A stretch of 64,000 nucleotides of DNA from an uncultured Mailhella sp. (GTDB lineage Bacteria; Desulfobacterota; Desulfovibrionia; Desulfovibrionales; Desulfovibrionaceae), in contig NZ_CALUYL010000007.1 in assembly GCF_944324995.1 (NCBI RefSeq), forward strand, positions 37,820-101,819. The letters run 5' to 3'. The first letter of the stretch is position 1, and each line of letters starts with the position of its first letter. The position numbers and the translations under genes are program-made. Below are positions 36,226-45,082 of this stretch, piece by piece. The notes under the pieces are model-generated. The model did no database searches. It worked only from the letters and a program-made list of their open reading frames with translations, and was not told the DNA's origin.

Positions 36226-37447
36226 GGCCTGCCTCCCTCACGGGAGCAGGAGCGTCTTCCACGCCGCCTCCCGTGGCGGCGGGCTGCGAGGATTCCGGCG
36301 TGTCGAGCGGATCGGGTTCCGGGCGCTGGATCATGAGCTCGGCGTGCACGGCGCTGCCCGGCGTCACCTTGTTCTGACCCTGCACCACGATGCGCTGCCC
36401 GGGTTTGAGCCCCTCTTCCAGAAGGAAGAAGCCGCCGAAGGCCGGGCCCAGCGTCACGGGAGCAAGCGAGGCTCTGTCGGCCTCGTCCAGCACATAGACG
36501 GCCGTGCCCTTTTCCGTCTGCATGAGCGCCTCCTGCGGAATCATGAGCGCGCCGACCAGTCGAGCCCCGCCCACGCGCACAAGCACGAACTGCCCGGGCA
36601 GGAGCTTGCCTTCGGGATTGGGAAAACGGGCCTTCGCCCGCACCGCGCTCGTGGAGGAGTCCACCTGCGTGTCGAGAAAGATCACCGAGCCCTGCCGGTC
36701 GTAGGACACGCCTTCCAGAAGACGCAGATCCGCGCTCGAACCTTCGCCGTAGCTCACCGCCCTGCCCTGCGATTCCATGTCGCGCATGGAAAAAAGTTCC
36801 ACGCTCGGCACGGAGAATTCCACGTCCATGGGATCGCTCTGATTGAGGTAGGTCAGCGTGCTGTCCGTGCCCACCAGATTGCCCGTGCGGGTGACTTCGC
36901 GGCTCGTGTAGCCGGAAAAGGGCGCCGTCACGCGGCAGTAGCCGAGGCGGATGCGCGCGTCGTTCACCGCGGCCTGCGCCGATTCGCGCCGGCCCTGCGC
37001 GCCGCGCCAGGCCGCGTAGGCGCTGTCGCGCTCCTGACGGCTCACGGCGTTGGAGGCGTAGAGCTTCTGCACGCGGTCGTATTCCTTGCGGGCGTTGTCG
37101 AGCGTGCTTGCGGCGTCGGCAAGCTGTCCTTCCGCCTGAAGCAGCGCGGCCCGGTAGGGAGCTTCGTCTATCTCGAAAAGCACGCTTCCCTGCTTCACGA
37201 ACGCGCCTTCCTGAAACAGCCGCTTCTCAAGAATGCCCGACACCTGCGGTTTCACCGCGGCGGAACGGCTGCCCGTGGTCTGTCCCATGAATGTGGCGTA
37301 GAGGGGCACGTCCATGCGTTCGAGTTTCACCGCCTTCACGAGCGGCGGCGGAAGGCTCGCCCCGGCGGACGACTTTTTGCCGTCCTCATCGCAGGCGACA
37401 AGAGAAAGACACAGCAGCGCAGCGCCGCAGGCTCGCAGGATATTCAT
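36218..37447 (-). CDS. RND efflux periplasmic adaptor (membrane fusion lipoprotein)
   Basis: A 409-residue periplasmic adaptor linking pump and outer-membrane channel. The signal ends in a lipobox (LCLSLVAC). The lipoyl half-motif GSVLFEIDEAPYRAALLQAEGQ, the coiled hairpin and the later SGYTSREVTRTGNLVG and FLDTQVDSSTSAVRAKARFPN stretches are typical of AcrA-type proteins. AGGAGGAG precedes the start. It is first in the operon; no TetR or MarR gene is next to it, so local control is not evident. Confidence 0.95.
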   Translation of the reverse strand: MNILRACGAALLCLSLVACDEDGKKSSAGASLPPPLVKAVKLERMDVPLYATFMGQTTGSRSAAVKPQVSGILEKRLFQEGAFVKQGSVLFEIDEAPYRAALLQAEGQLADAASTLDNARKEYDRVQKLYASNAVSRQERDSAYAAWRGAQGRRESAQAAVNDARIRLGYCRVTAPFSGYTSREVTRTGNLVGTDSTLTYLNQSDPMDVEFSVPSVELFSMRDMESQGRAVSYGEGSSADLRLLEGVSYDRQGSVIFLDTQVDSSTSAVRAKARFPNPEGKLLPGQFVLVRVGGARLVGALMIPQEALMQTEKGTAVYVLDEADRASLAPVTLGPAFGGFFLLEEGLKPGQRIVVQGQNKVTPGSAVHAELMIQRPEPDPLDTPESSQPAATGGGVEDAPAPVREAGHE

Positions 37448-37526
37448 GAGCTCTCCTCCTGACTGTGAACGTTCCGCCCGGCGCTTCCGCGGGCAGCGCC
37501 CTTTTCGACGCGATCGGAAGGGCGCA

Positions 37527-37554
37527 TTGACAAAAGCCCGGACGAACGTAGATT
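37527..37554 (+). promoter_or_regulatory. Sigma-70-type promoter
   Basis: TTGACA (37527-37532) is followed after 16 bp by TAGATT, about 55 bp before the small membrane protein gene and divergent from the efflux operon. Confidence 0.5.
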
Positions 37555-37609
37555 ATGGCAATCTCCTTTCTCTTAATACGGCGATGAAAAGCACGCCATG
37601 AGGTTCTGT

Positions 37610-37795
37610 ATGAGTCCTTTTATTCTTCGCGGTTTCCTTATCGGCAGTTCCGTCGGCATCTTTGCCGTGCTCCTCGGATTCGTGAACACGGCGGAAGGCA
37701 TCGTGTTCGGCTCCACCATGGGACTGCTTGCCGGACTCACCTCCGGAAAACTTTATGAAAAAAGAATGCAGGACAAACGGAATCAGAAGAAATAA
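37610..37795 (+). CDS. Small two-helix membrane protein of unknown function
   Basis: A 61-residue protein with two hydrophobic segments (GFLIGSSVGIFAVLLGFV and GIVFGSTMGLLAGLTSG) joined by a short NTAEG turn and ending in a charged tail (KLYEKRMQDKRNQKK). The Gly-x-x-x-Gly spacing suggests helix packing. ATG 37610 is favoured because GAGG lies upstream; an in-frame ATG at 37598 is possible. It has its own promoter. I do not recognise the family. Confidence 0.65.
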   Translation: MSPFILRGFLIGSSVGIFAVLLGFVNTAEGIVFGSTMGLLAGLTSGKLYEKRMQDKRNQKK

Positions 37796-37929
37796 CGCGC
37801 GCAGTCCTCAGCCGGACGCCGGACTTTTGCGGCATCCGCGCACGAGGCACGCCGCATGCACGGCGCACCCCGCATTGTCTGCAACGAAGCGGAGGTGCTT
37901 TGCGCCTGCACTCCTGTGCAAACACGACA

Positions 37930-37963
37930 AAAGGGCGGCGGAGCCGAAACTCCGTCGCCCTTT
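37930..37963. terminator. Bidirectional terminator between convergent genes
   Basis: AAAGGGCGGCGGAG pairs with CTCCGTCGCCCTTT (one G-T) over CCGAAA, with T-rich DNA on the plus side; it separates the small membrane protein from miaB. Confidence 0.7.
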
Positions 37964-38054
37964 CCTGTTTTTTCATGACCTTGCCGCCCATTGCTGCGGC
38001 TCAAAAATTTCCCCTCAGCACAAGCGAGGGCACGAAAGACTCTTTGCCGGAACC

Positions 38055-39407
38055 TCAGCGCACGGGAGAGGCCTTGAGCGAATGCTTCAGGGCCTTGTCT
38101 ATCTTCACGTCCACGAACTGCCCGGGACGCCCTTCGCCTTCGGGCATGCTCACGTTCACCATGTCGCCCCAGGGATCGCGGCCCTGCCACTCGTTGCCGC
38201 CCTCTTCCTGCCGATGGCTCGGCCCTTCGAGCAGCACGTCGGTCTCAAGTCCCACGCGGGTGTGCAGCCACGCTTCGGCGCGCTCGTTCTGAAGGCTCTG
38301 GAGCCGGTCAAGTCTCTCAAGCTGCACTTCGTGCGGAATCTTGAACGGCATGGCCGACGCGCGCGTGCCCGGCCTGTCGGAATAGCAGAAGGAAAAGCTC
38401 GACATAAAGCCGCAGCTGTCTATGGCTTTCAGCGTGTCTTCAAATTCCTCCTCCGTTTCGGAAGGGAAGCCCACGATGAGATCCGTAGAAAGCGCAATGT
38501 CGGGTCTTGCCTTTCGCAGCGCCTCCACCACGGAAAGATAGCGCTCCATGTCGTAGCCGCGGCCCATCTTTTTCAGCATGGAGTCGGAACCGGACTGAAG
38601 AGGCAGATGCAGCCTCGGGCAAAGCTGCGGAAGTTCGGCGAACATATCAATGGTTTCCTGAGAAAAATCGCGCGGATGCGCCGACACGAAACGAATGCGC
38701 CGCAGCCCCGGAATGGCCGCCACCTGACGCAGCAGCTCGGGGAAGCTGGTGCCGTCGCCGCTCTTGTCGTTGCCGAACACGTTGACGTTCTGACCGAGCA
38801 GCGTGATGTCGCCTGCGCCGCGCGCCACCCAGGCGCGGCATTCATCGAGCACGGCCTTCGTGGAGCGCGACTTGCGGGGGCCGCGCGTGTAGGGCACGAT
38901 GCAGTAGGCGCAGAAGTTGTCGCAGCCCTGCATGATGTTCACGTAGGCCACGGGCGTGACGCCGTCCTGTTCAGGGCGACCCGCCGCGTCCACAAGGCAG
39001 GGATCGCGATCGGGAAACACGTCGGTGAAGTCCAGAAAAGAAAGTTTCAGCCTGGGCTCGTTCAGCAGACGCACGAAGGCTCCGGGCACGGAGGCCACGC
39101 CGTCGCTGCCCGCCACCAGACGCACCTGCGGATGACGGCGCATGAGCTCTTCGCCGAGCTGCTGGGCCACGCATCCGGCCACGCCCACCACGGCGCGCGG
39201 ATTGGCCCGCTGCACGCGGCCGAGCGCGCTGTACACCTTCTGTTCCGGCTTCTCGCGCACGGAACAGGTGTTGAGAAACACCACGTCGGCCTCCTCCAGC
39301 GGCTTTTCCTCAAAGCCGAGCCGCATGAGCGCGCGCTCCACCCACTGGGAATCGTTGACGTTCATCTGACAGCCGAACGTAATGCAGTGAAATCCGGGCT
39401 TGCCCAT
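38055..39407 (-). CDS. miaB: tRNA-2-methylthio-N6-dimethylallyladenosine synthase MiaB
   Basis: A 450-residue radical SAM methylthiotransferase that adds a methylthio group to i6A37 of tRNA. The N-terminal domain holds the three auxiliary-cluster cysteines (FGCQMNVND, NTCSVRE, GVAGCVAQ). The radical SAM motif is CDNFCAYCIVPYTRG. A TRAM domain closes the protein (LEGPSHRQ onward). Start and AGGAG site agree. It stands alone, after a 283-bp gap from tatD. Confidence 0.96.
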   Translation of the reverse strand: MGKPGFHCITFGCQMNVNDSQWVERALMRLGFEEKPLEEADVVFLNTCSVREKPEQKVYSALGRVQRANPRAVVGVAGCVAQQLGEELMRRHPQVRLVAGSDGVASVPGAFVRLLNEPRLKLSFLDFTDVFPDRDPCLVDAAGRPEQDGVTPVAYVNIMQGCDNFCAYCIVPYTRGPRKSRSTKAVLDECRAWVARGAGDITLLGQNVNVFGNDKSGDGTSFPELLRQVAAIPGLRRIRFVSAHPRDFSQETIDMFAELPQLCPRLHLPLQSGSDSMLKKMGRGYDMERYLSVVEALRKARPDIALSTDLIVGFPSETEEEFEDTLKAIDSCGFMSSFSFCYSDRPGTRASAMPFKIPHEVQLERLDRLQSLQNERAEAWLHTRVGLETDVLLEGPSHRQEEGGNEWQGRDPWGDMVNVSMPEGEGRPGQFVDVKIDKALKHSLKASPVR

Positions 39408-39690
39408 CCTTGTCTCCTGAAAAACCGCTCCGGAAGGAACGTTCGCTTTTCGGACGGCGCTCCTTCCGACTCAGCCGTCCTCATTGATTCCAAACACAGA
39501 TCCCGGCCCGACATTCCAGCCGCCCGCGTTGCCGCATCCTGAGAGAACGCCTCTTTGCGCCCTGCCGCAGGCCGTCGCGGCCGACATGAGAATCCGAGCG
39601 CTCCCGAGCAATATGCAGAGCTTCCCCGGCCCGGGCCGAGGCGGCCCCCCCGCCCTTCGCCGCCCACAAGGCAGGCAACGCGCGCCTTCG

Positions 39691-40536
39691 CTACATGCCG
39701 AAAAAGCGGCGTGCGTTGTCGCCCGCAAGCGTCCAGAGTTCCGCCGTACTCATGCCGAGCTCTCCGGCCAGACATTCCGCCGTGAACACGCAAAGCGCCG
39801 GTTCATTGGTCTTGCCGCGCCACGGCACGGGCGCCAGATAGGGACAGTCCGTTTCCAGCATGATCCGCTCCGGCAGCACGGCGTGCAGCGCCTCGCGCAC
39901 CTCGCCGTTGGCCTTGAACGTGGACGCCCCGCCGAAGGCGATGTGCCATCCGCGATCCATGATCTGCTTCGCCCTCGCCGCGTCGCCGCCGAAACAGTGC
40001 CACAGCAGCGGTCTGCCCGGCATGTCCTCGTCGTCGAGAATGGCGAACATCTTGTCCCACGCGTCGCGGGCATGAATGACCACAGGCTTGTCCAGTTCCT
40101 TCGCCAGCCGGAGCTGTCTGCGGAACCACGGCTCCTGAAGCGCGGACGGAGAATAGCCTTCCTCGTAATGATAATCCAGCCCTATTTCCCCGATCGCCCG
40201 CACCAGCGGATCGTTTTTCACCGCATCAACAAGGTGTTCCCATTCCTCCTCGTCGGCGGCGAGCACGTCTTCGGGATGCAGACCGCGGGCAAAGCAGATG
40301 TCCGGGGCCTTCGGCAACGCGGCTGCGGCGTCGAGAATCGCGCTGCGGTTCGCCGCGTAGCGCTCGTGCTGAAGAAACATGTGAACAATGAGCGATACGC
40401 CGGAAGAGGCGGCGCGCTCCAGCATGCCGGAAAGATCGGGCAGAAGGCGCTCGTCGTCGAGATGCGCGTGACTGTCCGCGCCGGTGAAGGGCAGGCCGAG
40501 GCTCTGCGGCAGCGGCCTGTTCTTGGGTGAAGACAT
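39691..40536 (-). CDS. tatD: TatD family metal-dependent hydrolase
   Basis: A 281-residue TIM-barrel hydrolase, probably a 3'-5' DNase or quality-control nuclease. Metal residues appear in GADSHAHLDDERL, IGEIGLDYHY, KPVVIHARDAWD, LLWHCFGGD and LETDCPYLAP, in the family order. It is the last gene of an hypE-glycosyltransferase-tatD run with gaps of 3 and 7 bp, so its expression is tied to those genes. Confidence 0.93.
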   Translation of the reverse strand: MSSPKNRPLPQSLGLPFTGADSHAHLDDERLLPDLSGMLERAASSGVSLIVHMFLQHERYAANRSAILDAAAALPKAPDICFARGLHPEDVLAADEEEWEHLVDAVKNDPLVRAIGEIGLDYHYEEGYSPSALQEPWFRRQLRLAKELDKPVVIHARDAWDKMFAILDDEDMPGRPLLWHCFGGDAARAKQIMDRGWHIAFGGASTFKANGEVREALHAVLPERIMLETDCPYLAPVPWRGKTNEPALCVFTAECLAGELGMSTAELWTLAGDNARRFFGM

Positions 40537-40539
40537 GGC

Positions 40540-41598
40540 TTATTCCTGTGTCCGGGCCGCGAGTTTGCGCTCCACGTCGCGCCACACGGCTTCGGGGTCG
40601 ATGTTCTTCATGCAGGCAAAATGCCCCTTCGGGCACGTCTTGTGTCCGTGCAGTCCGCAGGGGCGGCAGGACAGCTCCGTCTCAATGACGGTGCTCTCCC
40701 TTCCGCGCGGCGCAAAGCCGAGCGCCTGCACCGTGGGGCCGAACAGCGCCGTCACCGGCGTGTGCTGCGCCCAGGCAAGATGCATGGGGCCGGAATCGTT
40801 GGTCACGTAGTCGTCCAGACGGCCCAGCACGGCGGCCAGAGAAAGCAGCGACGTTTTGCCCGAAAGATCGAGAAAACGGGGCTCGTCCCCGCGAACGCCC
40901 GCAAGACTGCGTACCTTCGTGGCGGTTTCCTCTTCGCCGGGGCCCGCCAGAAGCACGACGTTCACGTTCCGCTCCAGCGCCCGGCGCAGGATAAAGGCAA
41001 AGCCTTCCGGAGTCCAGCGCTTGGTCGGCCACACCGAACCGGGATGCAGGCCTATGGTTCGGCCCTCGGGCAGCGGCGAAAGCAGCGCCCTTGCCTCTTC
41101 CACGGCGCGGGGCGGCAGCGAAAGCTCGGGCCAGCGCAGCGTTTCGTCGTCCAGCACGGCGCGGGGCACGTCCAGAGCTTCCGCGAGAAGCAGCAGACGC
41201 TCTATCTCCTGAAGTTCATGGAAACGGCGGCCGACGCGGCGCGTAAAGACGAAGCGGGAAAGCGCGGCCTCGGCATAGCCCACACGCACCGGCGCGCGGC
41301 CGGCCCACGCCATGTACGAACTGCGAAGGCTGAGATGCGCATCCACCCAGATGTCGTAGGCGCGCTCCGCAATGCCGCGGCCCTCACGAAACATCGCGGC
41401 CAGTCCCTTGTCCTTTCCGCGCTTGTCGCAGGAGAACACGCGGGAAATCTCGGGCTGCGCCTCGTACAGGGAGGCCAAGCCGCCGCGCACGTAGAAATCC
41501 AGCTCCGCGTCGGGCCATGCGGCCTTGAGCACGCGGATGAGCGGCAGCGTGAGAACGGAATCTCCGAGAAACGCGGTGTTCCAGACGGCGATGCGCAT
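40540..41598 (-). CDS. Glycosyltransferase family 9 (heptosyltransferase-like)
   Basis: A 352-residue GT-B glycosyltransferase of the ADP-heptose:LPS type. The N-terminal NTAFLGDSVLTLPLIRVLK and the C-terminal NDSGPMHLAWAQHTPVTALFGPT are the two family signatures, with GLHPGSVWPTKRW between them. It should add a heptose or related sugar to the LPS core at the cytoplasmic face. Three late cysteines (CRPCGLHGHKTCPKGHFAC) may bind a metal and are found in several relatives. It lies between hypE and tatD. Confidence 0.9.
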   Translation of the reverse strand: MRIAVWNTAFLGDSVLTLPLIRVLKAAWPDAELDFYVRGGLASLYEAQPEISRVFSCDKRGKDKGLAAMFREGRGIAERAYDIWVDAHLSLRSSYMAWAGRAPVRVGYAEAALSRFVFTRRVGRRFHELQEIERLLLLAEALDVPRAVLDDETLRWPELSLPPRAVEEARALLSPLPEGRTIGLHPGSVWPTKRWTPEGFAFILRRALERNVNVVLLAGPGEEETATKVRSLAGVRGDEPRFLDLSGKTSLLSLAAVLGRLDDYVTNDSGPMHLAWAQHTPVTALFGPTVQALGFAPRGRESTVIETELSCRPCGLHGHKTCPKGHFACMKNIDPEAVWRDVERKLAARTQE

Positions 41599-41605
41599 GA
41601 CGACC

Positions 41606-42604
<999 letters not shown>

Positions 42605-42718
42605 GGCTGGCCCTTGGAAAAACAAAGAAAATTCAGGCCCGAAAGGCCCGGACCTTCCGCCCCGAACGCGCGGCGGAAAGTCACATGCAGGGCGCAACCC
42701 TAGCACAAATCCGGGCAA

Positions 42719-42765
42719 AGGGAAACGCCCGGGCCCCCGCCCTTCTCGGGAGGGAGTCCGGGCGT
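42719..42765 (-). terminator. Hairpin, possible second terminator
   Basis: ACGCCCGG (42725-42732) pairs with CCGGGCGT (42758-42765); on the minus strand it is followed by TTTCCCTTT. A weaker T-run than the neighbouring terminator. Confidence 0.45.
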
Positions 42766-42790
42766 CGCACGAACCTGGAGCAATGTCGAA

Positions 42791-42820
42791 TAAACGGAGC
42801 GGCCTTTCCGAGGCGCTCCG
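42791..42820 (-). terminator. Terminator of the iron alcohol dehydrogenase unit
   Basis: CGGAGCG (42795-42801) pairs with CGCTCCG (42814-42820) and is followed on the minus strand by TTTATT, 30 bp after the dehydrogenase stop. Confidence 0.55.
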
Positions 42821-42851
42821 AATGGGGCGGGATGTCGAAGAACGACGTTCC

Positions 42852-43970
42852 TTACAGACGCGAAGCGTACACGGCAGCGATCTGCTCTTCCGAGAGCGGC
42901 ACATAGTTGTTGCGCAGAAGTCTCTGCTGCGTGGCAAGCACGCTGGCGGCAAATGCGGGAACTTCGTTTTCCGTCATGCCGTATTCGTGCAGACGCTTCA
43001 GCGGAAGAATGGCCGACAGCAGATCGCCAAGCCTGTCGAACGCTTCGTCCTTTCCGCAGTCGAGCAGCGACGCCAGAAACGCTTCCAGCTCCGCAAGACG
43101 GCCGTCGTTTCTGACTGCGCGGTAAGCCTTCAGCACCGCCACGAACACCGAATAGTTGGACTCGCCGTGCGGCACGTGATAGGTGCCGCCGAGCGGATAG
43201 CTCAGCGCATGCACGGCGGCGCATCCTGCCGTGCCGAAGGCCAGTCCCGCAAAGTTGCTGGCAATGAGAAAGTCCTTCATGAGTGACTCGCGGGCCTGCG
43301 GGCCGTCGCGGCGGATGACCTGATAACCGCGCAGAATCATTTCCATGGCCTTCACGCTGAAAATGTGGGTGTAGGGCGTGGCGCGGGGAGAAAGCGCCGA
43401 CTCCACGGCATGCACCAGGGCGTCGATGGAACTGGTGGCGAACACGCCGTAAGGCAGACTGGAAAGCAGCTCGGGCACAAGCACGGCCTTCGAGGCGAAC
43501 ATGGCGGGAGACACCAGGCCCATCTTGGTGCCCAGCGTCGTTCTGTTGAGAATGGAAATATTGGTCACTTCGCTGCCCGTTCCGCAGGTTGTGGGCAGAA
43601 TGATCAGTTCGCGCCGCGCGGAAAGATTGGCCATGTCGCGGTACAGATCGTCCACACGGGCGCCTTCCGGAGCCACGGCCAGCACCTTGGCGATGTCGAT
43701 GATGGTGCCCCCGCCCACGGCAATGACGCGGCGGCAGCTTTTGCCTTCTATGCTCTCAAGAATGGCGTTCACCATGACGTCGGAAGGTTCGCCTGCTCCG
43801 AACGCCTCCTGATACACGACCGACGCCGGCAGATTCATGGAGCCGAAAAAGGGCTCGTAGATGTACTTGTTGGTCAGGATGATATCGTCGGCCGAAATGC
43901 GGAACTGTTCCGCGAATTCACGGCAGGTGTCGAAGTAATGAAGTTCCGGTTTGAACTGTAGCTGCAGCAT
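42852..43970 (-). CDS. Iron-containing alcohol dehydrogenase (4-hydroxybutyrate dehydrogenase-like)
   Basis: A 372-residue group-III dehydrogenase. The NAD loop is VGGGTIIDIAKVLA, and metal ligands appear in ATSSIDALVHAVES and HALSYPLGGTYHVPHGESNY. Overall wording resembles 4-hydroxybutyrate dehydrogenases (FDTCREF, AFGAGEPSD, PTTCGTGSEVTN, QQRLLRNNY). Sulfoacetaldehyde reductases of taurine degraders also belong to iron alcohol dehydrogenases, so an aldehyde-to-alcohol step feeding or draining the radical enzyme is plausible. ATG 43970 has GGAGG; it has its own sigma-54-type promoter. Substrate is inferred, not shown. Confidence 0.88.
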   Translation of the reverse strand: MLQLQFKPELHYFDTCREFAEQFRISADDIILTNKYIYEPFFGSMNLPASVVYQEAFGAGEPSDVMVNAILESIEGKSCRRVIAVGGGTIIDIAKVLAVAPEGARVDDLYRDMANLSARRELIILPTTCGTGSEVTNISILNRTTLGTKMGLVSPAMFASKAVLVPELLSSLPYGVFATSSIDALVHAVESALSPRATPYTHIFSVKAMEMILRGYQVIRRDGPQARESLMKDFLIASNFAGLAFGTAGCAAVHALSYPLGGTYHVPHGESNYSVFVAVLKAYRAVRNDGRLAELEAFLASLLDCGKDEAFDRLGDLLSAILPLKRLHEYGMTENEVPAFAASVLATQQRLLRNNYVPLSEEQIAAVYASRL

Positions 43971-44010
43971 GATTTCCTCCTGCGTTGATATGCAAACCAT
44001 GCCCCGTGTT

Positions 44011-44027
44011 TTGCACGTTCCGTGCCA
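44011..44027 (-). promoter_or_regulatory. Sigma-54 promoter of the alcohol dehydrogenase gene
   Basis: On the minus strand TGGCACGGAACGTGCA has a perfect -24 part, GG and GC 10 nt apart, and GTGC in place of TTGC at -12. It lies about 40 bp before the start codon. Confidence 0.75.
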
Positions 44028-44090
44028 TATGAAATTTTATTTTATTTTTCAGCGTATTAGTACAAACAAGCCTTGAGAGCTTCTCCCTCA

Positions 44091-44106
44091 TTTGCATATT
44101 CGCAAA
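44091..44106. promoter_or_regulatory. TTTGC-N6-GCAAA inverted repeat, candidate enhancer
   Basis: TTTGCATATTCGCAAA, about 65-80 bp upstream of the -24 element. The same TTGC-N6-GCAA pattern recurs at 54030 and 54377 near the other sigma-54 promoters. Confidence 0.5.
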
Positions 44107-44155
44107 ACATTGCCGCCGACGCCCGGGCCGCCGGAACGGCGCATTTGCAAAAGGA

Positions 44156-45082
44156 TCAGTGAATTTCCACGGACAGCCCCTCTTCCTGAAAGATGTCCAC
44201 AATGGCTTCCAGTCTTTCCTGCGGCAAAGCCAGTTGTCCGTAGCTGAAAGGCAGTCCCATCTGGGCGTACTTGTCCTGACAGATCGGGGAAAACACCTCA
44301 AGAATGTGAAAGAACGAGCCGGTGCGCTTCACGATGCGGGCGATGTTGCGCATGGTGGTGTCGTCGTCGTTGAAGTCGGGAACAATCAGGGTGCGGCTGT
44401 TGATTTCCAGCTGCGGAAATTCCGCCACGATGCGCTCGAAGTTGCAGAGAATGCGGGAATTGTCCACGCCTGTTCCCCTGCGGTGGGCCAGAGGATCGCT
44501 GTGCTGAATGCTGAAAAACAGCAGGTCCGTTTCCCGCAGGGCGGCGATGGTGTGCGGGGCGTCCAGATCAAAGAAGCCGCAGGTTTCCATGGCGGTATGC
44601 AGTCCCTCGGCGTGTGCAAGGCGCATGAGCGCTGCCGCTTCCTGCGGATGCATCATGGGCTCGCCCCCGGAAAGCGTAATGCCGCCTCCGTTCATGACGT
44701 AGTCCTTGTCCTTGAGCACGTCCTCCATGATTTCCTCCGGGCTCATGAGGCGGCTGCTCATGAACAGCGCTCCGGACGGGCAGCGGGAAACGCATTCTCC
44801 GCAGTTGACGCAGCGGTCGCGGGCCACGCGTATGGCGTTCTTGCTGCTGTAGATGGCGGAAGTCGAACAGGAATCCAGGCAGTGACCACACAGGGACTGA
44901 CCTATGCACTTTTCCGTATTGCAAACGAGCACGGGACGGTTCAGGCGGCATTCCGGGTTGCAGCACCAGAAGCAGCGCAGCGGGCATCCGGCAAAGAAAA
45001 TCGTGGTGCGCAGTCCGTGTCCCGGACAGGGGGAAAAATGCTGGATTCCGCTGACGAGGCAGCGCAAGGATTCATGGGACAT
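44156..45082 (-). CDS. Glycyl-radical enzyme activating protein (second copy)
   Basis: A 308-residue radical SAM activase that installs a glycyl radical on a partner enzyme. The cluster motif is CPLRCFWC (Cys 33, 37, 40), followed by two ferredoxin-like clusters (CNTEKCIGQSLCGHC and CVNCGECVSRCP) and GGGITLSGGEPMMHP. The usual IHDGPGIRT stretch is altered here to FSPCPGHGLRT. Start at 45082 has AGGAG and overlaps the regulator's end by 11 bp. It is separated from the canonical activase at 49387 by a regulator and a degenerate enzyme, so its client is unclear. Confidence 0.92.
   Translation of the reverse strand: MSHESLRCLVSGIQHFSPCPGHGLRTTIFFAGCPLRCFWCCNPECRLNRPVLVCNTEKCIGQSLCGHCLDSCSTSAIYSSKNAIRVARDRCVNCGECVSRCPSGALFMSSRLMSPEEIMEDVLKDKDYVMNGGGITLSGGEPMMHPQEAAALMRLAHAEGLHTAMETCGFFDLDAPHTIAALRETDLLFFSIQHSDPLAHRRGTGVDNSRILCNFERIVAEFPQLEINSRTLIVPDFNDDDTTMRNIARIVKRTGSFFHILEVFSPICQDKYAQMGLPFSYGQLALPQERLEAIVDIFQEEGLSVEIH

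Noticed and set aside
32941..36336. An 1131-residue open frame on the plus strand
   Set aside because: It runs antisense to the RND permease; composition is extreme in His, Gly and Arg with no recognisable domain.
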